Shown here: piece after piece, positions 37,930-48,814 of the stretch | Layout of the letters: each line of letters begins with the position of its first letter | Position numbering within the stretch: position 1 is the first letter of the stretch | Assembly (NCBI GenBank): GCA_030063045.1 | Contig: JAQSEB010000009.1 | Coordinates: forward strand, 558,001-622,000 | Length of the DNA: 64,000 bases | Source: Pratylenchus scribneri | Lineage: Eukaryota; Nematoda; Chromadorea; Rhabditida; Pratylenchidae | Direction: 5' to 3' | The notes under the pieces: generated by a model | The model's input: only the letters and a program-made list of their open reading frames with translations | Database searches by the model: none | What the model was told of the DNA's origin: nothing | Made by a program: the position numbers and the translations under genes

Positions 37930-38250
37930 CTTCAGAATTGTCAATAACCATGCTTTGGAATTGGTTTCGAATAAATCGTGTTTTTCTTAATTATCAATCA
38001 ATTTTCTATAATGGCTACAAATTCACATTTAACAAGTAATTAATGAATTTAATTATTACTTTTTGATTTTAAAGAAAAATAAATATAATTACTATTTTGC
38101 AGGCCAATACGAAAAAAGTTGCTCTACCTTTGGAGTTTCCGAATAAACAAGCCGGTCAATTGCAGTATGACAACTATTATAATAGCACCAACGGAAAATG
38201 CTTTTCTGCACCCACAATCCGCCTTTGAACAGAGTTCCAATGAGCAATGA
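37930..38250 (+). pseudogene. Duplicated last two exons of the chemoreceptor gene
   Basis: This stretch aligns closely with 30650-30998. The first part reads ELSITMLWNWFRI, then IFYNGYKFTFNK, and ends on a GTAATT donor. After an intron of about 70 bp and a TTTGCAG acceptor it reads PIRKKLLYLWSFRINKPVNC to a stop. The five upstream exons are absent. It is a partial duplication of a sister gene rather than an exact copy: several substitutions but intact frames. Confidence 0.85.
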
Positions 38251-38813
38251 CAAATGTGGATGTGGACCAAAAAAATTTTAAGGAATATTATGGAGATGAC
38301 ACTTTTTTGAAATAATTACATTTGAAATTCAAAAAATGTAGAGAAGATAAAAGAATTTGTGAGAAATAAAATTTGGATATGATGAATTAATTTTTGATTT
38401 AATTAGTTTATTTTTATTCATTTTCCATATTTCGCATTTCCATTTTATTTTTTTTTTATTTTATGAGTCAAAGGGCATAAATGCCGTTCGGGCCCAATAT
38501 GCTGCCCATCCATTTTCCAAGAGAAGAATTCCGCCGTTTATGGCGATTGCCGCCGAAGATAAGGGAAGATGGATGGGCAATTTTTTTTCATTTTTTCCCG
38601 CCTTTTTTATATTCTATTGGAACTGAGGTCAATAGATGCAGAAAGAGTTGCCCAATTGCTTGCATTTTTCTTATTTTGCCACACAAAAATATACAAAATT
38701 ACTTAGCGATTAAAAATATTATTTAGTTAGATTTAAGAATTATAATTATGTATTTTTTTTATTATTGCTGAAAGCGACTATAAAATAAAATTTATTAAGC
38801 TTCATCCAAAAGA
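38251..38813. other. Intergenic, one minus-strand open stretch
   Basis: Around 38469-38612 the minus strand is open and GC-richer than its surroundings, and can be read as AIAINGGILLLENGWAAYWA to a stop. No start or partner exon was found. The rest is AT-rich spacer and should contain the promoter of the Kunitz gene that follows. Confidence 0.35.
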
Positions 38814-41800
38814 ATGTTCAAATTATTGACAATTTATTTTTTGCTTGTGCTTAATTTTCCTTTATCATCAACAATTTACAACAATAAAATGATGATGTTG
38901 GCATTAGGAAATCCAGAATGTATGCTACCGATGGATAGAGGACATGAATGCACAGATTCCGATAACAAAACAGCGCCATCATCATTATCAGTAAACAAAA
39001 AATTTACTCGATTTTATCAAATAATAAAATTAGTCTAAAAATAATTTCAACAAGGGATGTGACATAGGCGGTATGGCCTTTATCTTTATATATATAGCAA
39101 ATAGCATGTAATGGGGCAGAAAATTTACTAAAATACTAAAAATAAAAAGCATTGACCAGTTTGGCATTTATAGAGTTGGGGTCAAAAAACTGCTAGTTTA
39201 ACAGAAATTCAATACTCTAGAATATAGAAATTTTTCCAATGCTAAAATCGATTCAAAATTTACATAAATCGACTCTTCTTAGTTGGGTGTATGAGACGAA
39301 TAAAAGCACGCATTAGTCGATGCGAACAAAAGACAAGAATTTATGGCTTCGAGAAAAACTCAAAATTCAAGGGCCTCCTTTGGGTCACTCTTTCGATTTT
39401 TCTCTTTGAGATAATAAATTTGTAACAATTTTATCTCGATAGGACCATTAAACGAAAACTTTTATATTCACCAGACACCAGAGGATTGTCAATAAACATT
39501 TTGATTTTTCAAATTTTGACCTTAACTCGCTAAATATTCAATATGAATATGTGTCAATGTTTTTGATATTAATTTATAAGAAAATATAATAAATAAAGAC
39601 CTATAGAAATTGACAATGCAGCATTATAACCGTAGTCAGGGATATTAAACTATTTCCAATTCTTACTTATAATTCACAAATAAAGCCGATAAACTCTCAT
39701 TAAAAATATAAATTCATTTATTTTAAATAATGCACTATAGATAAGGGATAAAGCATTTAATTTTAATTTTATTTTGTTTATTCAGTTTTATTTTGATCCA
39801 CATGCGAAATATTGTCTGGCCTTCAACTATAAAGGATGTGGCGGGAATTTGAATCGCTATTCCACTTTTCATCAATGCATGCGTTGTATTCCAGGTTATT
39901 AATAATCAGTCGTCATTATCATTTTTACAAGACTATTGATGAAATAATGTAAACTTGTTAATTGGCCATTGGGTTCATTGAGAATTAAACATTATCGATT
40001 TTATTATATATATACCAAAAAAATTAAAAATTTTTAAGCCTAGGAAAATTTGGTTCCATAATATATAGTAGATTTTCCATTCATAAATTGATCTTGTTAA
40101 TATAGTAATTTATTCTATTTGAAGCCCACCCTGAAGAAGCTTTGAAATGTATACACTAATGGACTTCTAATAGAATAAATACGATATAATTAGTTCCATT
40201 GCTAAATACTCAATCAGAACCGTGATTTAACAAAGTAATAGGACCATGAATGACTAATATTAGAATTCAAGATCCGTTTAAAATGAAATTTGCCAACAGA
40301 AAGTATTTTAAAAATTTAAATAAATTTTTAAAAGTTAAATTATATCAGCATTTTTATTGGGAAATAAATATATTCTTGTGATTTATATCGAAAAAGGCAT
40401 CTATTTTATCCAAAGATAATTTTATTTTTGGCTAACCTAGGCCCAGCCATTTTTGGGCGCATTTTTTTATTTCTCTCTCTAATTTAAATTTTTTTAAATA
40501 AAAATTTTTCAGTAAAAATTTAAAAAAAATTCACAAATTAAAATTATATTTAATGGCAAATATACTCTTATTTCAAAAAAATTCGTATAAATAATACGAT
40601 TATTGCGGGAAATTAATAGGAGTTATCAATATCTAATTGATATTCAAAATCCTATTATTAGAGAGGCAAGAATAAATATTTTAACCTTTAACTTTAATAT
40701 TTTTAAAACAGTCGACATGATCTATTGTTACGGTGAACAAAAAGGCACATGTTCCGCCGGCCTATTTGATAGGCTTTATTGTTGGATTACTGGCGGTAAA
40801 TGTTTGAATGGATTTGCTGGGTACAGAATATGTTGCGACAAATCAGCACAAGGTAGTTAATAGAAAAATTGGTACTTATATCGTTTGGGTCCCATTTTTG
40901 AAAAGTGAAGGGTCCCCCTATGGGTCATCAGGTTTCGGGTTGGGGTCATTCTGGAAAAGGTTAGGGATAGGATGGGGATGGGCTAAAAATCATCTCGCGT
41001 GTATCCTAAACCCAAACCTGACACCACCCAAACCCTAACACCCAAAGGGGGAGGGACCCTTCACTTTTTTCCAAGGTGACCCAAAAATGGGACCCAAACG
41101 ATATAAGTACCGAAAAATTTTAAAAATTTAATTTTTTAAAAATAAAATTAATACTTTACTGTGCAAGTTGGTCTTGATAGGCCAAAACTAATCAAAATAG
41201 AACTCTTAGAGTCAGGAAAATTTCTAGAAAGAAACAAATCATATTATTTAATGCCTAGTCATTATATCAAAATTCTTTGTTATAATTAGGGCCCGGATTT
41301 TAAGGTATATACCTTTTTTTGCGAACTCATAATGGCTTGAAACCAACATAAAACATTGTTTTTAGTATGGTTTTAAACCAAAAATGATGGTTTTTATATA
41401 CTTTCACTTTTTTGCAATTTTTATACCTAATAAATACCTTTTTCGCCTTTTTTATACTTTTTTGGTACCTTTTTAAACTTTTTTAATAATTTTCAGAGAA
41501 AAATACCTAAAAATTGAAAAATATTCTAGACAAAAATCTTGAATTTGAAAAAATTTAGTATTTTTAAAAATTTTGTTTCAAAAAAAAAATTAAAAATTTC
41601 AGCAAATTATGATTTTTTTAATGTAGCACATTGTGACAAAATTGCTACCAAATATAATTGTGAATTTTTTTACCCCAGAAAATCTCGAAATTTACCCAAT
41701 TTGTAAAAACAACTAAAAAATGTTCATTTGATTTGCCTTGATTTTGAATTTTGATGAATTCATCAATTTAAAATTTTTTTTCGTTATTTATTGGTCTAAA

Positions 41801-42332
41801 AATAAGTTTTTTTTTATACCTTTTTTGTACCCTTTTTCAATTTTTTATACCTTTTTAATACCTTTTTAGCCATTTTTAGTACCTTTTTTAGGTACCTTTT
41901 TCACGATTATTAATACCTTAAAATCCGGGCCCTAGTTATATGAATGAATCGATTTTTGAATAATTGAAGAGTAGACTTTCCATTCAAAGTTATGAAATGT
42001 TAAATGAAAATTATAATATTATATCAAGTTCATCCTTACAAAATTGCCATTCTAAAATTTTTTTAATAAATTTAAATTTTGAAAACTAATATATTTATTA
42101 AAAGATTTTATTAATATTTTGATTTTTAATTCTATTAGATCTCTTCGTTGCTAACATTGCGCCGAATTGTTCTTTATACAATAAAAATTGCAAAGGAATA
42201 TACAAAATAAATGATGGATTCGATAATTCAATTTGGTCAACCACATTGGTTGGCAAGAAATGTGCAGACGATTTTTGCCCAATAAACACAACATGTAAAC
42301 AATTGGATTTTTTCGCCCATTGTTTTTATTGA
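38814..42332 (+). CDS. Secreted Kunitz-type protein with cysteine-rich C-terminal region
   Basis: Four exons in phase give 206 residues: 38814-38990, 39786-39894, 40712-40852, 42139-42332. A signal peptide (MFKLLTIYFLLVLNFPLSS) is followed by a Kunitz/BPTI module split by intron 1: ECMLPMDRGHEC, then YFDPHAKYCLAFNYKGCGG and FHQCMRC. Spacings C-x7-C and C-x12-C in the second half are canonical; the C2-C3 gap is long (22), and the residue after the second Cys is Thr, not Lys/Arg, so trypsin-type inhibition is doubtful. Exons 3 and 4 add about twelve cysteines (GTCSAGLFDRLYCW; KKCADDFCPINTTC) in no family I can name. Intron 3 holds two transposons. Confidence 0.88.
40871..41111. mobile_element. 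Inverted-repeat element, GGTAC...GTACC ends, 8-bp target duplication
   Basis: The ends GGTACTTATATCGTTTGGGT and their inverse form arms of about 30 bp, continued by GAAGGGTCCCCCTATGGGTC-type text paired across the element. It is flanked by perfect GAAAAATT duplications (40863-40870 and 41112-41119). The loop contains CCTAAACCCAAACCTGA and CAAACCCTAACACCC. It lies in intron 3 of the Kunitz gene and belongs to the same family as 44027-44254. Confidence 0.92.
41287..41934. mobile_element. 648-bp inverted-repeat element, TAGGGCCCGG ends
   Basis: It starts TAGGGCCCGGATTTTAAGGT and ends with the inverse ACCTTAAAATCCGGGCCCTA. The interior has many copies of TACCTTTTT and no gene. Flanks GTTATAAT and GTTATATG look like a diverged 8-bp target duplication. 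It lies in intron 3 of the Kunitz gene, about 175 bp after another element. Confidence 0.88.
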
Positions 42333-43034
42333 AATTATTTTGGAATAAATATTTGTATTTTGTAAAACTCGAATAAATCCATTTTATATAGTTCAATTTT
42401 GTATTTTGGTAAAGCGTAGAAAAGGCAATTTATTTGAAAATTCGGAGAATTCGCTTAATAATAAAAATTTATAGCCAAAATAAAAGAATTAATTTAAATT
42501 CGGCTCAAAATATATTTTTATAAATACAAAAATTCTAGAAGATGAAAGCCTATTAAATATATTTTATAAAATTTCAAAATACATCTTCTAAAAATTTATA
42601 TTTTCAACTATTTTAATTAATTTTCATTACTTACATTATAAATTAATTCTTTAAAATTTTCTAATTATTTGTGCCTTAACTTTTGATTAAATACACATTT
42701 CTATTGTATAGGTTTTTGCTATAAATATAATAAATTTGTTATGTTCAATGAGCGACCAAAATAACGAAACTCTATCTGTTTACATTACATTTTTGATTTT
42801 TGGCCCAAAGATGTCAAAGCCAGCAGATTGTTTGTCCATTCACATAAACACTTTGTGCACAAAAAAGTAGTTATTGATTTTTGCCTTTCATTTTACAACT
42901 AACATAAATATTATCCGATAAAAATAAAAACCATAGCAACGATTCAGCGAGGCAAATTCCCATTCTCATATCAAAACAAAATATTTTCGACATTATTTTC
43001 AGTTTTATACTATTTTGATAAAAATTCCACAAAA

Positions 43035-43855
43035 ATGCTGCAAAAACAAAAAATTGTTCCCCATTTATGGTTCAACAAAAATGCCGAAGAAGCAGCCAAT
43101 TTCTATGTGTCATTGTTTGAAAATTCGAAAATCCTAGGGATCACACGTTATGAGCCTGATAATAAGGCTGGTTTTGCTGCTGGAGAGGTATTTTTTTAGT
43201 TCAAAATTGAACAAAAAAAAAAATAGATTTATTAACAATAAAAATCTTTTTAATGAAACTTCTAATATTAAATGAGAAAAAGCAAAAAATTTTAATGGAG
43301 AAAAAAAATTTGCAAATGGCGAAAAAATATTATGTGGTTTACAATGGTTCAAAAATATATCCAAGCCTAGACACACAAAAACATATACGCAATCGTTGAA
43401 CTCATCGAGAAGCATCATATAATAATGATTTCGCTTTGGTTAAGATAAAGATATTTTTTAAAATAAAATCGGACAGCGGTTCATTCGGTTTAATAAAATT
43501 GAATACCATCCTAAAATAATTCCATCTTTTAAAGATAATGACAGTCACATTCCAACTTGAAGGCCAAAAATTCTGCGCCATCAATGGTGGTCCATATTTT
43601 CAGCTGAGTGAGGCAATGTCCTTCTTTGTCTGTTGCGAATCGCAAGAAGAAATTGATCGCCTTTGGGAGAAATTGAGCGAGGATGGAAAAATCCAAGAAT
43701 GTGGTTGGCTGAAAGACCGTTTTGGACTGTCATGGCAAATCAATTGGGCCGGATATGAACAATTGGTGGCCGAAAGTGCAGAGAAGGCTGATCGAGTGAT
43801 CAAAGCGCTGCATGGAATGAAGAAAGTGGACATTGCTGGACTTCAGAATGCATAA
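43035..43855 (+). CDS. PhnB-like VOC (glyoxalase-fold) protein
   Basis: Exons 43035-43187 and 43535-43855 join in phase 0 and give 157 residues, the normal length of the family. The N-terminus [20 protein letters not shown] and the later [37 protein letters not shown] and [15 protein letters not shown] are hallmarks of the PhnB/3-demethylubiquinone-9 methyltransferase-like subgroup of the vicinal oxygen chelate superfamily. Despite the family name most members have no proven activity, so substrate and reaction stay open. The family is mainly bacterial and fungal; here it has a spliced intron and composition like its neighbours. Confidence 0.9.
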
Positions 43856-44026
43856 AAGGAAATACCCTTTAAAATAACACAAAATCGGCATTGAACATTG
43901 ATTGGAAATTCGGTACTTGCGGGTTATCTACTTCCAGATTTGAAAATTTTTCTTGAGATTCTTATTTTCTTATTCATATTTGATTGTAAAACGAAGAAAA
44001 AACACTATTTTAGGATTAGAATTTTT

Positions 44027-44254
44027 GGTACTTCTGTACTTTGTGTGCACACTTTTTGTCAAAAGTGAAAAAGTGAAGGGTCCCCCTATGGTCTGTCATA
44101 TTTCGGGTTAGGGTCAGTAAGGGTTGGGTTAGGGATAGGATGGGATAAGAATCATCTTTCGGGTATCCTAAACCCAAACCCTCACCCAAACCCTAAAACC
44201 CAAAGGGGGGACCAAGCACTTTTCAAAAGTGTGCACACAAAGTACAGAAGTACC
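44027..44254. mobile_element. Inverted-repeat element, GGTAC...GTACC ends, 8-bp target duplication
   Basis: Arms GGTACTTCTGTACTTTGTGT and the inverse are about 35 bp long and almost perfect. Flanks are exact GAATTTTT duplications (44019-44026 and 44255-44262). Inside are GAAGGGTCCCCCTATGG and CCAAACCCTCACCCAAACCC, shared with the element at 40871-41111. It is intergenic, after the VOC gene. Confidence 0.93.
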
Positions 44255-44477
44255 GAATTTTTTGACCAATTTTGGGGGTAAGCAAGTAGATAACCCTCAT
44301 TTACCGAAAATTCCATCTGAATTTAACGCAATTTATATTTAAAAAAATAGAATTTTTATGCAAAACTTGCATGTTATTTAAACAATTTTTCGAGATAAAA
44401 TTTATTTATAAATAATAATAATTATATATTTCCAATAAACTAAACCTCAAATAAATAAAATAAAAAGAAATAAAATT

Positions 44478-44610
44478 ACCGGGAACCGGGACCGGACAAG
44501 TACCGGGACCGCACAAGTACCGGGACCGCACAAGTACCGGGACCGCACAAGTACCGGGACCGCACAAGTACGGGACCGCACAAGTACCGGGACCGCACAA
44601 GTACCGGGAC
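44478..44610. repeat. 17-bp minisatellite, about 8 copies
   Basis: Tandem ACCGGGACCGCACAAGT units, one with a single-base deletion. It is GC-rich in AT-rich surroundings. The minus-strand frame through it reads only a short repeated peptide and is not a gene. Confidence 0.95.
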
Positions 44611-45115
44611 ATTGATAAATTGATCGAGCAGATCACAGAGGAAATTTCAAAAAAAAAACCATAAAGGAGAATTATGAGAAAGGTGGATTAAAGAAATCAA
44701 ATTTTATAAAAAAAAAACATTTTCCTATCTTGTTTCCCATTTTCGGGTGTGCAATTTCTAATTTACCCAATTATCTTATAAAGTTCTTTTTTTAAAATTT
44801 TTTTTTATATTTTTAGATTTATTGACATATTAACTAATGGACTTTAGGATGGAATTTAAGTTTGCCTGTGTGATAAAATAAAAGGGATTTTTAGCTTTTG
44901 TAATGGGTGATCTTTATTTGGATGGAATTAAGTTTGCCTATCTGGCAAACTTAGTGGTTTGCATTTTGGGATGGAAAATGTTTGGAAGGATAATTTTGAT
45001 TATCCGTGCAAAGTTATATGGGTGATTTTAGAAGCTAACATTTTTTCGCATTTTGGGCCAATGGATTTGGGTAATTTTTTGTTTGCACAGAAATTTTGCC
45101 CAATTTAGGGGCCTT

Positions 45116-45120
45116 TATAA
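45116..45120 (+). promoter_or_regulatory. TATA box of the first knottin-like peptide gene
   Basis: TATAA in GCCTTTATAAGTTCACTGG, about 105 bp before the start codon. The same core (TTTATAAG, then TGGAAA.TCA and CCATCA) is conserved before the paralogue at 50229, which marks it as functional promoter. Confidence 0.65.
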
Positions 45121-45220
45121 GTTCACTGGAAAATCAGACAAAACCATCATTTCCGAATTCCGATCCATTTTAACCAAAATTCCCCGCATTTTTCCTGCCC
45201 AAAAATATTCTCCGCATAAA

Positions 45221-45998
45221 ATGGCTGCTAACAAAAATGCCTTCCCAATGTTGTACATCTGTTTATTCCTCGTGTTGACCATTTTGTTGATTCAACAGCA
45301 TTTTGTGCAGGTGGACGGTCAATGCCTCAATAATGGTCAATGTATGTATAATTTTTGAGTCATAGCATTACAAACATTGTGATTGTTGTTCAATTGATAT
45401 CATTAATTTGTAGAGATTTTGAATTAAAAAATACATAATTTCTCTGGTAAATTTAGCAAATCATAACGAATTGTTGCCAAAAAATAATTATTATATTCTC
45501 ATTTTTTATTTCTAGAGGTTTTTCGGTGCAGCACAAAATGAAATTGATAGCAATTTTTCCTATTTTATAATCTTAATAAGATATATTGCCATTTTTTCAG
45601 GAAAATACTAAAGGAAAGAAAATTTTTGAAAATTTGTCATTTTCACACATTGGGTATTTTCATTATAAAAGTAGTGCTTTACAACAAGATGGCGAAAGGA
45701 TTCCAAAAATCCCTAATAAGCAATTTTTAATAATGATCGCAATTCATAAGTATTACCATATGTAATTAATTAATCTAGAAAAACAAATGAGAAGCAAAAA
45801 TTTTAACAAACTTTTAAAAATATTTTCGAAAGAATGGAATATTTTTAATTTTTCTCTGTTGATAACTTTTTATAATTAGAATTGGACAAAATTATTTTAT
45901 TTGTTTATGAATTTTTAGCATGCCGTTTTGGTTCGCAGTGTTGCGCTAGAAATTGTATTAGTGGTAAGTGCGGATTTTCTGACCCACCAAGGAAGTAG
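45221..45998 (+). CDS. Secreted knottin-like peptide 1 (six-cysteine, inhibitor-cystine-knot pattern)
   Basis: Two exons, 45221-45341 and 45919-45998, join in phase 1 and give 66 residues. The leader contains NKNAFPMLYICLFLVLTILL and ends QQHFVQVDGQ; cleavage is likely just before or after VDGQ. The mature peptide of about 32 residues has cysteines spaced C-x6-C-x5-CC-x3-C-x4-C, the classical six-cysteine cystine-knot arrangement found in many venom and antimicrobial peptides. In-frame codons continue upstream of the chosen ATG, but this ATG aligns with the paralogue's and follows a conserved TATA box by about 100 bp. Target and function are unknown; parasitism-related secretion is inference. 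Confidence 0.82.
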
Positions 45999-46299
45999 AA
46001 TGTTTGCGAGAACATTCCTTTTCAATGAACGATGAAAATGTTGATGAAAAAGAAAAAAATAAACTCTGTGAACATGATTAAATTTGTTAACAAAAAATTA
46101 AATAAAATTAAATTATTAAATATAATGCAATACCCAAAAAATTGTATTTGCTAATATGATTTGATAAATGTTATTTGAGCAAAATTGTTTATATATATTT
46201 TTATATTTTTTTTATTAAATAGTTTAATTAATAATTAGCTCTCATTCAAAAAAATTCAGAAAATTTCACTCAATTTTAGTCCGCGTTCTCCGTAGTACT

Positions 46300-46460
46300 T
46301 TGTTTTATATGGAAGAGTTGGATCGAAATTTGCCCAAGGCAACCTTTTTTGGTGGGAAATTGCTCAAGGCAACATTTTTATTTTTTTTCGGAATTTGCCC
46401 AAGCCAAATTTTTTGATAGGAAATTGCACAAGGCAATATTTTTGAATTTTTTGTGCTATA
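46300..46460. repeat. Short diverged repeat, TTGCCCAAGGCAA
   Basis: Four spaced copies of (A)AATTGC(C/T)CAAGGCAA-like sequence, about 40 bp apart, with small internal palindromes. No coding potential is seen. It lies downstream of the first knottin-like gene. Confidence 0.6.
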
Positions 46461-46951
46461 ATAATCGCCTGACCTCGCTAAGATAGAAGATCAAGAAATA
46501 GTTACAGTCTTTTAGTACCTGCTTATTTTTATTAAAGCTTTGGTCACCAAAAATAAATTACAAAATAATATTTTAAATTTCACAAAGGTAGAAAAACTAC
46601 AAAAAATGAAAAAACGAAAGCTAATATGCCCCTGCTCTTCCACTAGACCATAAAACAAAAAAAAATCCGAACAATTTTTTAAAATTTTTCAACTTTGTCA
46701 TGCCTTAAGAAAACACACTTAAAATCTCGTAAATTAATTTATAGTTTAACAATAACAAAAACATTTATTATTTCCTGTATAATATTAACATTTTATGTTG
46801 TGTTTTTCTAAATATTTTTGTGTTTTTCTCTGAATTGTATTTTATTTTTCATTTTATTCTAAATAATTTGTTCAAAAATTTTATTATAATTTTTTTATTT
46901 CTACTATTGTGGAGACGAACTAGCACCAATGTTCACATTTTTGGCCCACAG

Positions 46952-47127
46952 ATTTGGATAATTTATTGAGTTTGGTTATATTTAGCCGAAAACTTGACAA
47001 ATTTGTCGAAAAGGAATTGGGGAATGCGAACAAATATTTCCGGCAGGATGATGAAACTGAGAGTCAACGGGGATATGTTTGCATGAAAATACCAAAAGAA
47101 GGAAAGGAAAAAGAGAATATCGAATAA
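46952..47127 (+). pseudogene. Terminal exon of an unrecognised gene
   Basis: After a good acceptor (TTGGCCCACAG) the plus strand is open for 57 residues to TAA: DLDNLLSLVIFSRKLDKFVE, then GNANKYFRQDDETESQRGYV. The composition is protein-like, but no upstream exon was found in about 900 bp back to the knottin-like gene. It is either a fragment or the end of a gene with a missed first exon. Confidence 0.35.
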
Positions 47128-47486
47128 AAGAATTGGCTAAATTTATTTAAATTATGGAGTGTCACCTTGCTGTTCTTTTTCCAATTTTATCACCTATGAT
47201 ATAATCCAATGAGCAATGACTCTCCTAATTTACAGTTAACTCCAGACTCCACTATCTATTCCATTTTGACAAAATATGGATAATTATTTGGAATAAATAT
47301 TATTGAATGAATTACATAATTTGTAAAAAAATAAAAACTCTAAGTAATGCTAGTGTATTCTAAGTGGAATCTCATCTCAATCAATAAATCATATTATGGA
47401 AATAAAATGTTCACAAACCAAATACGATATATTTATACCGAAAATGAATAAGTTGAAAATCAGAAAGAATTTAAAAATGACAAATT

Positions 47487-47684
47487 AGGGTACTATTGAA
47501 GTTTACAGGATGGAAGGGAAGAAGGATGAAGATAATGATGATGAAGAGGAGATTAAGCTAAGGATGATCATCTTCTTCATCATCCTCATCATTAGTATCA
47601 TTATCATTATCTTCTTCCTCTTCTTCTTCATCATCATTATCTTCATCTTTCTTCCTATCCATCCTGTAAATTGCAATAGTACCC
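47487..47684. mobile_element. Inverted-repeat element with GATGAA-rich stem
   Basis: Ends GGGTACTATTGAAGTTTACA and inverse, flanked by AAATTA on both sides. The stem is made of GAT/GAA-type triplets on one side and ATC/TTC on the other, so the whole 198 bp can fold into one hairpin. An open frame across it reads acidic then Ile/Phe-rich and is not a gene. Related to 55336-55469. Confidence 0.85.
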
Positions 47685-47699
47685 AAATTACTTTAAAAA

Positions 47700-48814
47700 A
47701 AAAAGAAAAATAAATATAGAAATGAATTTTAGCAAAAATACCGAACAGTACTGATATAAAGATATGTTTGCAACATCATGAAAAGCAATTTTCGTCCATT
47801 CAATGCTGATTGACGGTTTCGAGAAATTAAACACAAAATGTATCATCATTTCATTATCATCTTTTCCAAAGTTAAATTTCACTTTGGATATAATAGCATT
47901 TAATTTTTTTGTTCTTCCATTCACATTTCGCCTCATATTATTCCTTCAATTTGGCTAGATATTGGGCCATAGCGAAATCGAATTGGTACATCAAAAAGGT
48001 TAAAAATTATCTAATAATATTAATATTGACATTTATTATTTTTTGCCTCTTTGTAAAGTCATATTCATTTCCATTATTGTCATGCTTTTTTTAAATAAAA
48101 TCTTTACCAACCATCTTCATTCATTGTTTTTTTCCCTTTTCTTCCAATATTCCATGTAAAATCAGAAAAAATTGTTTTGATTTGGTTTCATGAAAATTGG
48201 CACCAGGGAAAATCTTTCATTATTTGTGTTGTTGTTTAAGGTGTATTTGGAGTTTGGACATGATTGATAGTTTTGAACGTTTTTATGAACATTGACTAGT
48301 GGAAATTAAAATTTTTAATGTTGGCTCTGAAAAAGAAAATTTCAAATTTGCCACAACAAATGGGAAATATTCCTTGGCTAGGACTAGGATTTCACATGAT
48401 TGTTAAAATTGGTTTTTGAGGATGAGACTTAATATAAAAGGATATTTTATAAAATCGATCATCAAAGGAATGATTAATAAAATTGTCGATAAATAGCAAT
48501 AAAAAATATCAAACATTTAAAAATGATTTATTTGAAGTAAAATTAATTATAATGAATAATAATTCAGTAGTTAAAATAAAAAAAATATATTGGAATTGTG
48601 AATTTTTATTTTTAAGAGCAATCCACGAGAAAATAAATTAAATGCATTTTTTTTACTTAAAATAAGCAATTTATATGAAGTTATGATGGAAATGTGATGT
48701 GGCAAATAAATAAAATATAAATTTTTCTCTTTGATTTCATTCACAAAATTCTTCAAAAATATTTCCGCTCACATTTAACCAAAAAAAAATCATTTAATTT
48801 TTTTTGTTTCTTCT
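47700..48814. other. Intergenic; one broken ORF on the minus strand
   Basis: On the minus strand about 47740-47985 reads MYQFDFAMAQYLAKLKE to a stop, then continues open in the same and the next frame (NAIISKVKFNFGKDD). This may be a decayed exon. The remainder, to the start codon at 48815, is AT-rich spacer. Confidence 0.3.

Noticed and set aside
44406..44636. Cys/Gly/Pro-rich minus-strand ORF
   Set aside because: Translation of the 17-bp minisatellite; cysteines come from the repeat unit.
47510..47713. Acidic then hydrophobic 67-codon ORF
   Set aside because: It spans the hairpin element at 47487-47684; acidic and Ile/Phe halves are the two complementary arms.
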